Part shown: piece by piece, positions 1 through 11,538 of the stretch | Position numbering within the stretch: the first letter of the stretch is position 1 | How the letters are laid out: every line of letters begins with the position of its first letter | Source of the DNA: Isoetes taiwanensis | Lineage: Eukaryota; Streptophyta; Lycopodiopsida; Isoetales; Isoetaceae | Assembly: GCA_021234155.1 (NCBI GenBank) | Contig: JAJEKV010000319.1 | Span: forward strand, 62,001-126,000 | Direction of reading: 5' to 3' | Length of the DNA stretch: 64,000 bases | Position numbers and translations under genes: made by a program | Notes under the pieces: generated by a model | Databases searched by the model: none | What the model saw: the letters and a program-made list of their open reading frames with translations, nothing else | Told to the model about the DNA's origin: nothing

Positions 1-220
1 TATGGAGGGCTATTCAAGAGGAGGCATCTCCAGCTATTGCCTTTGTGAGTCACTAGCTGAAATATGGAAAGATTAAGGGGAAACCTTCAACCCCGAGAGA
101 TGAGGTGGGTTCCTACTTCTATAAATTTTCAATGGGCCGAGGTACCTCCCCTATAATGAGGAAAATATTAGAAGCCTGGCAGGATGTGCAGAGTCTCTTT
201 AGCTTAGCAGATGCTCAAGT

Positions 221-253
221 GGGAGGCTGGGGGGGGGGAGGGAGGGGGGGGGG
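221..253 (+). other. G-run cluster, possible G-quadruplex
   Basis: Within 33 bases there are runs of 3, 10, 3 and 10 G separated by one to five bases. This satisfies the usual four-tract pattern for an intramolecular G-quadruplex on the plus strand. It lies inside decayed LINE sequence. Confidence 0.6.
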
Positions 254-349
254 CTGAGTATATTTTGGAATACTAGGATTTGGATGAGGAATACGCTCCC
301 CCTTGCACTTATACACCCTCGTGTATTCATTAAATAGCGGGCCGCTGGA

Positions 350-1279
350 ATTTGCAAGGTAGGGCAGTTGTGGGAAAATGACAGATGGATTACATGGACA
401 AGATTTAAAGTTTTAGTCCCAGGTGCTGATGAAGGAGATAGGAAGATCTTTAGGAAGATTATGGTGAATATCAATATGCACTCTGGTATTGTAGGGGGAG
501 AGGACAGATGGCTATGTGAAGATGGAGCAGAGTATAAAGTCAGGAAGTTGTATGGATTGCTAATGCCACAGTCCCCATTAAAGGCTGCAGCCAGGTTGGG
601 ATTAGACCAAACAGAAACCAAGGACCTATTGGCTAAGTCTTGGTCCTCCTTGTGCTCTAAAAAGATATGATTCTTCCGCTGGATCAGTTTACAAAAAGGA
701 GTTTACACTATGACATGGTTGATGAATCAGGGAGTGGTTCAACATGATCTTTGCCCTCTCGGATGTGGAGCCTCAGAGACAATGGATCACCTCTTCTTTT
801 GTCCGACCATAGGACTTCTGGAGATGGGTCTGTCCTATTATTGGGCTACAAGTGTGTCAGCTGTCATGGCCGGCCATTCTAGCCAATATAGGTGCAGACA
901 TTATTCGACTCACATTAACCAATATATCACTGTGGTGCATCTGGAAACATCAATGCGGTGTAGCTCTTGGAGGGTTGTCTCCTTCGGTAACAAGGATTAA
1001 GAGTACTTTCAAGGGGACATAGCCCTCATGGCCCTGGCCCACCATCAGAAGTTTGGTCGTAATTACAACAAGAACTTAGATAGAATTGGCAGTCTTAGGG
1101 GATTCTATTCTTTCTTTAAATGCCATTGGGAGTTGGACTTAAAACAGTGTGCAGTAGAGGCAGATGGCCTGCCTATCATCTGTGTGTTTGAAGGTGGTTC
1201 TTCACCTCTAGAGAGGCCTGCTCCTAAGGTCTTGTTGCTTGGAACTGGCTACTCGCTCCATATAGTATCTAAGCCTGGA
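350..1279 (+). pseudogene. LINE ORF2 C-terminal region with zf-RVT-like zinc motif
   Basis: Translation in shifting plus frames gives QLWENDRWITWTRFKV near 360-405, then FFRWISLQKGVYTMTWLM and CPLGCGASETMDHLFFCP near 670-810. The Cys-x3-Cys and His-x4-Cys pattern after a 'lhrg..T..L' segment is what the zf-RVT domain at the end of plant LINE ORF2 looks like. The domain lies downstream of the reverse transcriptase and is thought to help bind the RNA template. At least two frame changes and a TGA at 668-670 break the reading frame, so this is a relic. Confidence 0.65.
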
Positions 1280-1469
1280 TGAAGACAGTCAATCCTCTCG
1301 TAATCCAGGGCTAGGGAAGACTGGAGTGGCAGCTTCGTTAGTACAAGCCTTGACTCTTATGAGTAATGCCTGCTTCGTGACAATTCTTTCTATCAATCCC
1401 ATGTGGGGATATCCTTTGTAAATTATCATATATATTAATACATACTCTTACCCTCAAAAAAAAAAAAAC

Positions 1470-3688
1470 CTTTAAATCCGTTTACACAGACTTTTATCAT
1501 TCAATGGACTTCATGCAAAGACCATTTTCAGATACAATTGGCAGCCTTAGGTTAGACCAGATGTCAACTAACCTAAGCCTTAATCTGGTTACAAAATCAA
1601 AAATTTAATTCCATTAAATACGTTGAAAAGAAGTACACTAATCATTTCTTGGTCTTTATACCCAAGACACAACTGTATTGCCATTTGAGAATAAAAAAGT
1701 ATACGTTCAAAGTGATATCTGATGTTGAAGTCATGTTCAAAGTTGATCTTGAATAGTCCTTAGCTTCCATGTCATGTAGACAAATAAAATATTGTATTTC
1801 TCACAACTTCAAAACAAAGAGCAAGAAGTTTGGTTACCGATGATAGAACAGAGGAGGACGATTAGCCAAAGAATGGGTAAAAGCCTAAGCTACTAACGGT
1901 GTGGGTGTGAACTTCTTGGGTTTACCACCCTTCACTTTGTAAAAAGTCCCCTGAAATGGGCAAAACAATTGTGGAGACATGCAGACATAGGATTATTAAA
2001 TTATCAGCATACATGTCTAATTCCCATATTATGCTGCCAACCATATATCACAGTTAGAAAGCAGCCTTAAATTAATATGCAGTTCAATCTGGTAGTATCA
2101 CTAAGCAAATATAGGAGCGAACCTATTGCACCTTATTGAGGCACACAGAGATAAACAATACTGTCTACATCAAAGATACAAGACTGTTTAAGTCATTTTA
2201 GAGCATTTATACATCTAGCTTGAACAGCAGTAATGCATGAAGCATAATCATAAGACACGCATCTTGAATGTGCATAATGCTATCTTACAGAGCTGCCTAT
2301 CTCAGCCTATGCTTTAGATGTACAACTATACCACTGGTTATTTATTACATAGAAGACATCCAAATTATGCTTATAAGAGCTAGACTTCATGCCAAATGGA
2401 TGCGCTACATTAGCTATTAAGGCGGTCATTTGTTCCATGTAAAAATAAAATGATTCAAATACAATTTCAATGCATAGAATCCAAAATTATTATAAGCGAA
2501 ATGTAACTTGTTGTGCTTTCGAATTTGAGGGAAAACTCCGCTTAATGCTCGAATTTGGGAAGATTCCGGCTTAATCGCCACATTTTTTACATTAGATTGA
2601 TCCACATAATTTTCGTAGCCATCATCTTTGGATTGTTCGGTGCCATAGAATTACCAAAAATTGTTTAAGAGATGTTTGCATGCTTAAGGTCTTCTTTTAC
2701 GCCATAGCCAAAATCTGGCGAATACTAGCCCTTGCCTCTGATCGGAAGAAAGTTGAAGCCATGTGGGAATGCAACATCAAAAGTATCTTCACATAATCGG
2801 CTACATAGTCCGCTTGGCTCATAGATAGTGCGCTTGCATGCCTTTGGCGATTCGGATGTGCTCTTAAGCCTTAGGCAGCGGTAACTCCGCTAGAATCAAA
2901 TTGGATAGTGTAGCATCATATCAAATTCTGGATCGGCCCTTTGCTATGCTTCGTAGCAAAAATTGCAACGCAAAACATGTTAGGGCAAACTAGGCCACGA
3001 AAATTTAATGCCACAGATGTTAGGGCAAATAATAGAATTAGAAGGGCATGCTGATATTAACTTTCCATTAACCAGAGGATAATATTCATCCCTTAAAAAG
3101 CACAAACATCATAAAATTGTGCATGCAAGCCAAACTTGCTAGGTGGACAAGTGGCAATGTAAAGTGGTGGGGGCAGGACCCATCTGGGTGTGTTGTAAAG
3201 TGTCACATGTCTGATAGGACGCTGCCTTGTGGCGTGACGTTAAAATCTCTTCTTCTTCTTCTTCTTCAACTTTATAAACAAAGTACATAAAGGTCAATAT
3301 GATAATCTTGAAAAGGCCCTTTGCATAAAATATAATTTTTCCCACCTAAGTTCTTTCAAAAGCAAACTCTCCAAATAGCATTTACGTTTCTAGAGTTTAT
3401 GGGCACCCCATAAAGTTACTCTAGTCATTTACTCACACTAAAGAAGTTGAGCAATGTTCATCCTTACCATTTTGTCCATGTCAACAAGTAATTTGCCTTC
3501 AACATATGCCCATGCTTCCATAGTTAGTGGTCAAAGCGTATGCCTGTATAGCTCACATTAGTTGAACAATGTTATCTTACCATTTTCTGAACCTTAAAAT
3601 GAAGGGAACTTTAAAATGAAGGACGTCTACACATCAAAATCCATTGAACATGTACTTATTCCAGCTTCATTAACTTTTGCATCTTTGG
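1470..3688. other. Gene-free AT-rich stretch
   Basis: I see no ORF with a recognisable domain, no RNA gene and no clear transposon end here. Short imperfect repeats of the type 'gaatttgaggga'/'gaatttgggaag' occur near 2520-2570. The only clear structure is a CTT microsatellite near 3.25 kb. Confidence 0.5.
3247..3268 (+). repeat. (CTT)n microsatellite
   Basis: Six to seven consecutive CTT units. The minus-strand reading gives a glutamate run, which is an artefact of the repeat. Confidence 0.9.
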
Positions 3689-4755
3689 ACAAGGAGATAA
3701 TGCTAAATTATGGCAAATGATTGTTGGTCAGACAAAAAGTTGTTTGCAGCTATTGTTGTAAATATTCCAAATGCATGATGGTTACTCAATAGAATGTGTG
3801 GCAGTGCATAACTGTTGATTGAGTTGCCAACATCTACCATGACTTCTAGTTATAGTTTGTTATTTTGCAGTTGTAATATCTCCTTTCTTTCATACCATGT
3901 CCTTGCAGAGGCATCAAGCCAAAACATGTCTAGATAGCTATATATCTTATCTATGACTAACTATTGTAAATTCAAGATAATACTTTGCTTTGGAGTTTGA
4001 TCCTCTGTATTATAACATCTCAAGGTTATATAAGGTTTAACTGTGTCTAACAGTTTGGAGGTATTGGCCAGTTCATAGGGTGAACAGTGGTGCCAGGATC
4101 CAGCTCAAGATCCAGCTCAACAGGGGTGACAAAAAAAGGGAAAAAAAAAAGGGGACACTTATTGCAATGCACCACATTCTCTCATACAGTTCCAATGCAA
4201 GAGTAGAACGGACAACCAAGGGGAAGCAACGAATTAAAAGCCAGTGTTAATGATTCGAGTCTGAGAGCAGAAGCTTCTAAATGCCATCTGTCATCTGCAA
4301 GACGGGATGACATGGCCACAAAAGAAGGAGACAGAGTCTGAATCTTATCGCATGTAATCTCTAGAAACTCTTCCCTCCTAGGGCAGCTGAAAACATGATC
4401 AGCCAGGGTTTACGTTTTATAGTTCCAATCTAATGTAAAACAAGGCATGTTCACCATATAAGGACTCCATTTAAAAAGCAGCACACAATTCAAGACATGT
4501 CCACCGCATTGAAACAGATATATTGCTTAGAACATGATGGAAATTGAGATGAAGGGGCATACAGCTCAAACTCATCATTGGAATGGGTCACGTAAATATA
4601 TCACTGAGCATCGTGACCAACAGTGAAAATTTATGATACAGTTGCAATTATGACCCCTAACAACAAAGGCCATCTTTCTTATAGACATTAAAATTCTCCT
4701 ATAGACATTAGGATGCTTCGTTGGCTTTCTTATAATAGCGGTTTACGAAGGCAAT

Positions 4756-5455
4756 CTATGTTAAAAGGCTAAGCCAGTCAGTGGAGACAAAGGTGTCAAA
4801 GAGAATATTGATCTGACTATTACCTTGAATTCTAATATCCAGAGCATCAGGGATAGAAACAGGATAGAACTTATAGAAAACTGATGTTCTCATATGCAGC
4901 GGTGGTATTCTCATCCATTTCTTCAACAGACTTTTTTCTGGCTGCCTTGGCCTAAATAGAAATCTTCCTAACAAGAAATGAAGCTTGCTGGACAATGATA
5001 AAGAAAAGGTAATTCCTCCTTTGCCTCCTCTTCTCTAGTTTCACATTATCCTTTACAAATACCAGCCAATCCAACAAGATCATTTAGAGTCATGAGACCA
5101 TTTAGAAATTCAATGCTTAAGCAAATGAAACAAACCTCAAATTTTCGTCTTTCCTCCAAAGGCAACAATCCATCGTCTTGGTATATTCCTTCATGTGCAG
5201 ATACATAACTAACAGTCGCTATTGCCTTCTATGCAGAACTTATCACAACTGCTTTCAAAAGCCAAGAGATGATACCTCAATTTCATCAAGTTCCCCAATC
5301 AAATTCGACGTTGTCCATATAAAGTTGTCAGAGAGTTTCACCATCATAAAGTCAACACTGACTGCACTTGAGAATCAAGCATCATACAGGATGTTCACCA
5401 TGTGTAGTGTAGATGGCATGGAGGACAGTATCATCTTCCAAAACCATAGAGAATA
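4756..5455 (-). pseudogene. Unidentified exon-like pieces 3' of the SLY1 fragment, copy 1
   Basis: On the minus strand several short coding-like pieces are bordered by AG/GT signals: LEDDTVLHAIYTTHGEHPV, then YVSAHEGIYQDDGLLPLEER after 'tgttag', then AARKKSVEEMDENTTAAYEN after 'tctatttag'. The same pieces recur in copy 2 at 25.46-26.14 kb. I do not recognise the protein. They lie downstream of the SLY1 fragment on the same strand, so they could be another captured gene or unrelated to SLY1. Confidence 0.35.
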
Positions 5456-5486
5456 AATTCGCAAGAGATAATAGAACAAATTCCCG

Positions 5487-5983
5487 AGCCATATATTACA
5501 GACTTTGTTGGTTGCCGTTGAGCTAATTCTTTGGAGAATTCCTTATTCATGATAGTTTCCACCACAAATCACGAACAATATAGCTTCCTTAAACAGGCCT
5601 TTGTTATGATTCCGACTCCTAAATGAGTACTTTGATGCCCTAGGATCAAAAGTAAGGTAAAACTCTACTTCTGGGATTGATTAAGCTTCCACCAATACTT
5701 CTATAACACAAATTACATAAGCTTCCTTGCTCCTGATAGCAAGTTTTTCTGTCACTTCAATAAAGAACTGTGCATAAAGCTTTTCTGCCCAGTCTCTAAT
5801 GTTGCTTCTGCTGGCGGCATTTAGTGATACATCGAGCAGTTTAATGACCTAATAGTCTTTTTTAACACACAAGAGAGATGAAATGTCCACTTCCGTCTCT
5901 TGGAGAGGTGTTTGCACCGCATCTATATCTGCAACAGAACTCGAGTCCATTGCAAAAATTGTTGTAAGGGGGGTTAGGCAAGC
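5487..5983 (-). pseudogene. SLY1-type Sec1/Munc18 pseudogene fragment, copy 1
   Basis: SLY1 is the SM-family protein that binds the ER-Golgi syntaxin and supports vesicle fusion. The minus strand, after a plausible acceptor at 5984, reads LQETEVDISSLLCVKK, ASRSNIRDWAEKLYAQ, SIPEVEFYLTFDPRAS and FKEAILFVICGGNYHE. These match the C-terminal third of plant SLY1, where 'DWAEKLY', 'DPRAPKS' and 'GPF.EAIVF..GGGNY.EY' are conserved (from memory). In-frame stops (after KKDY, in VEA*SIPE, after NYHE) and frame shifts mean it cannot encode the protein. Only this C-terminal region is recognised. Confidence 0.7.
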
Positions 5984-7650
5984 CTGCTAAAGAGAAGAAA
6001 AATAGACAAAGACACCACAGATCACAATTTATGACTTCCAAGTTACTGAGATGCTTTAGATGGTGTAGACCATCACCTTACCTTGAATTCAGAGAAGGTA
6101 AGAAATAGGCGAAGGAAGCCATCGCGTTTTAAATTTAAGAGACCAATAATGCACAGGCAACTATATGTGAAGCAAATGTTTAGCCTGATTTATCAGGAAT
6201 ATAGCTTGTCTATATACGGCCTTTATTATGTCATTTAGAAAATGTCAGCGTAGCATCTCCTCACTTTACTATATGGAACATTTGAATCGTTCAAACATGA
6301 TTCTAGTTTCGATTTGAAGCAGCTCAAGTGGATGTCAACAGTGTTTGTTCTGGATATTGAAATAAGCACAAGATGGGAAGATGGATGGCAACCCCAACTA
6401 AGCTAAAAGCAGCTGCATTTTGTACTCAAGTCTAGGTATTTACTCCTAGCAATTTGTGCCCATCACAGCAATTAGAGAAACTAAAGGCCATACTATGCAG
6501 TTATCATTGCAACTGACATAATTTGTTGCTAGACATTAGTAAATCCCAAGCGAAACCATAGGTTGGGCTGCATCAAGCAATAGCTCCTCGGTTTGGCTGG
6601 TTCTCATGAGCTTTCATTCATCTTGTGTAGTTAATTCACATTTATTTGACATTTAGCTAAGTCTTGTATCGTATGCACCTAGTAATGATGTTTTCATCTG
6701 GCAGGTCTGATACAAAACGTCTTAAACCTCTCAACTCTGAAGGTGAGCTCTGTTTATTCTTTCCTTGATATTCCCTTGCTATAAGCTGCTTCAGAAGTTC
6801 TCTTCATATTCCAGTACGCAGCAGCAGGTAAGAAAATATTAATCATGTTGCAGCAATTTCAGCTAACAAACAAGCTAAAGGTAGAAGATCATACCGTATC
6901 TTTCTGCACAGATGAAATAACAGAGACAAAGCCTGCAAGCACATATAACCGGTTAGTATAGTATGGATTCAACATCAGCAGCAGGTAAGAAAATATTAAT
7001 CATGTTGCAGCAATTTCAGCTAACAAACAAGCTAAAGGTAGAAGATCATACCGTATCTTTCTGCACAGATGAAATAACAGAGACAAAGCCTGCAAGCACA
7101 TATAAGCGGTTAGTATAGTATGGATTCAACATGCTACTTGAAACTCTTTTGTTGGGCCTTCTCAAAAGAAGGCATTCAAAAATAGCATATGCCGCTGATT
7201 GTGACGAGCGCACGGTATTCTTTAGTAAAAGGCGAAAGAATAGTTCGCTCTGTGCTCATCACACGGCTTGCTGAGTTTTCGGTTTGCTGCACAGCCTTAT
7301 AGAAGGGTAGGTTAGTCCCCGTTTCTAGCGTTTGGCATGTGGGATATTTGGCTTCAACCAAGCCATCAGCACAGTTTCGTCGTTTGTCACTATCGATGTT
7401 TTTGCTTCGGAGACGTGAAGAATACTTATATCAATGGATGGAAAAAAATGAACATGAACTGCCTGGATCCGGCCCAATTCTGGTCTGGTCTGGTCTAGAA
7501 GGGTATCTGGAGGAGGATCATCTGAAGATTGAAGAGCTCTCTCGAAGAAACCCTACAAACAGCAGAAAATAGAAATGCCACCACTATTCGGGTCCAAATA
7601 CTGATATAGCTAGCTATGGCTAGAAGTTAAAAAGAATGCATTGTGCAAAA
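5984..7650. other. Non-coding part of repeat A, copy 1
   Basis: No confident coding sequence. Plus-strand ORFs near 6.2-6.4 and 7.34-7.57 kb are conserved in copy 2 only as DNA and hit no family I know. Further SLY1 exons could lie on the minus strand but I could not read any. The 157-bp tandem duplication is listed separately. Confidence 0.4.
6820..7133 (+). repeat. 157-bp tandem duplication
   Basis: Two almost identical units, 6820-6976 and 6977-7133, starting at 'gcagcaggtaagaaaatatt' and ending 'tggattcaacat'. They differ at about one base (ccggt versus gcggt near 6950/7106). The paralogous repeat copy at 27.5 kb has only one unit, so the duplication arose after the two copies separated or was lost there. 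Confidence 0.9.
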
Positions 7651-7712
7651 GAATTTATGCTACACCCACAAGAAATTATTATGGCGGCCTCCTGCGTGTT
7701 TTAGTTGCTTTG

Positions 7713-9074
7713 GCACTCCCCTTTGTTTTAGTTCATTTTTGGCATTGCAATATGCTCGTCTTCAAAACATTTATCTGCCATTGCAATGCCCTCTTTCATT
7801 TGGTACCTTTTATTGGCAATCAGATAACCAAAATGGCACTACCCTAGTGTTATTTATGTGGTGATGACCCAATGTTATTTACGTGAGACCACTAAGATTA
7901 TGAAGCAAGTCTTACCTAATAAGAATCACGGTCCTCATGGGAAACCAAGGGAGTTCTTTATTTCCAAAGCTAAGAAACATGACGTCAAGCAAGAATCCTA
8001 CATTGTTTGGGAGCCAGGTCAAACCTCAATAACCTTTACTTAATACTAAAGATAATGCCAAACCTCAATAAAGTTTACTTAATACCAAAGATTGGAGGAC
8101 GCGAGGACCGTATCAAATGAATAGCTTGAACCAATGTGTTCCAGTGGGAAAACAATGTTACAAGATATGTGATCAATAACCATGGAATGCGTAAAGTTCC
8201 AAAGCGACCATGTGAGTGTAAGGGAGGGGGCTTTTTTTGGCCCAAACCGTATCGTATAAGTATGGGAGGGGTTTTTTTTTTTGTTTGAATTCCATATAAA
8301 ATATGGTAGGGGTATATGAATTATGAGGGATGTTTTTGAGAAAAAATGCGTATAAGAGGTAATTTCTCTATGCACGCACACATCCTATGTGTCTTACATT
8401 AGCTGCACCCATATAGATGACATGAAGATCCAGCATTAGCAAATCATGTTAAAGGAATTTCAATTCTCAAAAATTTAGGTTCTAATGTAATGGCCTCATC
8501 TTAGACGGAGCCAACTATAGTCGCAAGGGTTTGAACAAATTTTATAAGTTTGAAATTGTATTGACACAAAACTTGCCGGTTTTCAAAATTTACGATGCAA
8601 ACCTTTGTGTATGTTGAGGTTAGAGGCGATTGTATGGCAAAGTATTTGAAATGAATCGAAAAATTTCCTTCTAGCCTTAGGATAAGCGAGGGCACTTTTC
8701 TTGATTTGGGCCGGGACTTATCCTAGTAGTAAAATTTTAGTTCGGTAATTCCTTTAAATTCCTTTAAATCTCAGAAATAGAAGGATACTAAGACAAAATT
8801 GCAAAGAAAAGTTGGTTTTCATCAACATTATATTTTCCAGCAAAAATAACATAAACAAGTCATGTTCCTGTAATGAACATCATTACGCCAATGAGTAGCT
8901 CTCTGCTTAAAGTTAAAAGCCTTCCATATTAGGTCCATACAATGAGATGCAAGCAAGTGCATCAAGAGTGTCCGTGTTGAGCTAGTCGCTGAGCTTATTT
9001 TGTAGTAAGTTGATTCTGCTAAAACCACGCTCACAACTTGCAGTGCTACTTGCATCATGCAAATAAAATCAACT
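7713..9074 (+). repeat. Dispersed repeat B, copy 1 (hAT-derived)
   Basis: Matched over its length by 11524-12910 in the same orientation, from 'ctttgttttagttcattttt' to 'caaataaaatcaact'. Both copies end with the minus-strand C-terminal part of a hAT transposase. The remainder is AT-rich non-coding DNA. Copy 1 directly follows and overlaps the end of repeat A. Confidence 0.85.
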
Positions 9075-9250
9075 TCGTGCTTGGGTTTGAAAGCGGGAAC
9101 CTTCCATCTATGGAACTCCTTTATGAAGGTAGAAGCATCCCACAATTCCTTTCACCATAATTCCATCCACTTTTGTGCATTCCATTGAACTCTGCCAACT
9201 CTTTTGCTTTAGACAATCCATACTGCTTCAATTGCTTAAAAGATGATGGC
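8900..9250 (-). pseudogene. hAT transposase C-terminal fragment, copy 1
   Basis: The minus strand reads SSTASCERGFSRINLLQNKL, then a TAG stop, then LNTDTLDALACISLYGPNME. This is the conserved hAT dimerisation region (general form 'SS..CERGFS..N.IK..LR..L....L..LM.I'). Upstream, in another frame, EFNGMHKSGWNYGERNCGML may belong to the same protein. hAT transposases cut and paste DNA and dimerise through this domain. The stop inside the domain makes the copy inactive. Confidence 0.65.
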
Positions 9251-9299
9251 AAGTTACTAGGAGCTTAAACTTGCATATTTGAAAGTATATCTATCACTC

Positions 9300-9860
9300 T
9301 AGACTCCTCCATTAGCTCCCTTAATCCCTTCAAGAACGCTTGTTGTGAAGGCTTCTTAGAAGACCTTTCGTTAAATCGGAACCATCAAGTATCCTTATCA
9401 ATTCCAGGCCTCTGTACATATTGCCTTTCCTTTGAAGCCCTCGAGAGGCGAATTTTAACTCATTCATTAGGCGAGAATGTCACCAAGAAAGAATGTCATC
9501 AAGGTTTTAAATTTTTGGTTATGGCGGGCATTCTAGAATTAGGGTGCTTTAAAAGCGGCTCTTGCGAGGGGAATTTTTGCACCATAGCTTATCGCGGATG
9601 CATTCCTTACCACTCTGTGTGCTTTACTTCCTCAAAATACCCCTTCTTTTTTGCCTAATTTTGACAAACCCGGTTCAATTCAAGCCCTTCCATTTCAAGC
9701 GATGAATGGCCATCGCTAGGTTGTAAGCTCACTTGCTTCAATAGGTTATGGACCCACTTGCCTAAATCTGACCATCCGCCTAAGCCGTCACTCATCTCAT
9801 CTGCTCCATTTCTTTTCTCCGTCAATTTTGTTCTTCCATCAATTTCGCCTTTTATTCTTT
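9300..9860. other. Junction between hAT fragment and copia element
   Basis: No clear coding sequence. The left part may continue the decayed hAT gene on the minus strand. The right part (9.5-9.86 kb) precedes the copia gag-like start and could be its 5' leader. I found no LTR end or primer-binding site here. Confidence 0.35.
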
Positions 9861-9864
9861 AATC

Positions 9865-11538
9865 ATGGATTCTGCAAATACTGGAGTCTTGAATACTACT
9901 GACGCCTTCTTCCTCGTTTTGAAGGCAGAATTTCCAAATGTTTAAGTGGCACCTCTAGATGATTCGGGAGAATAAAAATTTATGGGACGTTGTGAATCCT
10001 ATTGTATCCTCGCCCATGGCGAGCTCTGAAACTGTTTCAACAATTGAGGTCATTGGGAATAGTCCCATCTCCGTTTTTTATGAAAAAGATCGGAGGGCTC
10101 ATATTCTAATCTGCACTCTCCTTGAATATGCCCCCACACGAGCTGTGAAAGAGGCATCAATTGCTCGAGAGATGTGGAAGTGACTGTTGAATCATTATGA
10201 ATGTCCAAGCGGCGCACATCGGTGATCTTTGCAAAAGCTGTATGATCTCCATTTGCATAAGGGTGGAGAGCGGCGACAAATACTCTGTAAAGATCAAAGA
10301 GCTGTTGGATGATCTACATTGCCCTTTGGTGTAGATATCCAGAAGATGAGAAAGTGCTCTTGTTACTCAATAGTCGCCCAAATCCTTGAGAGTCGATCAT
10401 CAATCTTAAAGGGCATCTTTCAAACTATACCTTTGGTTATGTCATGGATCGAATTCAGTGCTGAGACCCTTCATCAACAACAAAATGGGGGTTTGACATC
10501 GAGAGAGGCGTCATAGTTGCGGAACAACAATAGTCCACGCAAAAGAAAACCCCTAGGTTTTCGTTCTAACAAGGGATGACCTACATGTTATCGATGCCAT
10601 AAGATAGGTCATCTAGCTAGGGACTACCGTGCTTCAGCCTTAGTCTCTTCAACCTCCACCATGCCCAATCCTGATCGGGGTGTACATGAAGAACTAAGCA
10701 ATATGGTTCAAGATTTTTTCTATTGTGTCAATGCTGATCATGTTCTTCCTAACCCTTCTTGGTATCTTGACTCTGGTGCAACAAGCAATGTCTCTCCATA
10801 TCGTGCATTCTGTGTGACTTATAATCCATTTCCTCTCCTCATCCAGTGCACATGGGAGATCATAGCAAATGCTATGCAATTGCTCAAGGTAACTGTTTCT
10901 GTTCCACTTTTAAATGGAAACATCAAAATGGTTCGAGATGCATTACATGTTCCAGATTTGCAAAAGAACCTCATCTCTGTAAGTAAGTTGACTAATGCAT
11001 GCCTTCATATTGCTTTCAACACCAACATCTGTAAAGTTCTCAATTTCTATGATATTCTTATTGGAGTTCATTTTAAAAAATTTTATCGTATTGCAGATAG
11101 TACTCTCCTTGCTGAATATGCCCATCTTGTTGTTTCTCCACACACTGCACATACCCTTTGGCATTTTCGCCTTGGCCATATTTCTCCACGTTATTGTCAC
11201 CATCTTATCACTCATTACCATCTTCGTCAGCCAGCCACTATCTTTGTTCCATGTAATGCTTGCATGCACAGCAAGACTACCCGATCTCATTTTCCATCAT
11301 CCTCTTCGTCCTTTCATCACCGTCTTGAGCTTCGTCCTTGGTCTCTGTGGCCCAATCAGTCCTCCTTTTGTTAGCAATGCCTGTTACTTCTTCCTCATAT
11401 TGGATGATTTTAGCAGAAAGATCTCTGTTCATTTTCTTCAGGCAAGAAGTCAAACATATGAATTCTTTCTTCTTTTTTATCGAGAAATTGAACGTGCCAC
11501 TCAAGAACGTTCATTGCAATATGCTCCTTTGTTTTAGT
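9865..11538 (+). pseudogene. Ty1/copia gag-protease-integrase relic
   Basis: Parts appear in the copia order. From the ATG at 9865 a gag-like segment includes MIRENKNLWDVVNPIVSS. A zinc knuckle CYRCHKIGHLARDY follows at about 10580-10625. The aspartic protease motif WYLDSGATSNVSP is near 10760. The GAG-pre-integrase segment has LWHFRLGHIS and CNACMHSKTTRSHFP (HHCC zinc pattern) near 11155-11300, and the start of the integrase core reads YFFLILDDFSRK near 11390. Several frameshifts and stops break it. The integrase is cut off at about 11.52 kb, where repeat B begins, so the rest of the integrase is absent here. This is a dead LTR retrotransposon. Confidence 0.85.

Larger units (their letters stand above)
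1..1468 (+). mobile_element. 3' end of an L1-type LINE
   Basis: The window opens inside a non-LTR retrotransposon running left to right. It shows the C-terminal part of ORF2, a 3' untranslated stretch of about 180 bp and a terminal run of 13 A at 1456-1468, which is the expected poly(A) tail of an L1-type insertion. The coding part is broken by stops and frame changes. The 5' part lies outside the window or is truncated. It is separate from the LINE at 58.9-63.7 kb, which stops before this region. Confidence 0.75.
3689..7797 (+). repeat. Long dispersed repeat A, copy 1 (with SLY1 fragment)
   Basis: This stretch is matched nearly base for base by 24783-28312 in the same orientation. The match begins at 'acaaggagataatgctaaat' in both copies and ends at 'tgccattgcaatgccctctttc'. 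Copy 1 holds about 450 bp (3.89-4.35 kb) absent from copy 2 and a second unit of a 157-bp tandem repeat. Copy 2 has other small insertions. Inside lie minus-strand pieces of a SLY1-type gene and further exon-like pieces. I infer a transposon or segmental duplicate that carries captured host gene fragments; no terminal inverted repeats were recognised. Confidence 0.85.

Noticed and set aside
7643-7864. Cys/Phe-rich plus-strand ORFs at the repeat A/B junction
   Set aside because: Conserved between copies only as DNA, without a domain. The 11.5-kb copy reads differently because of indels.
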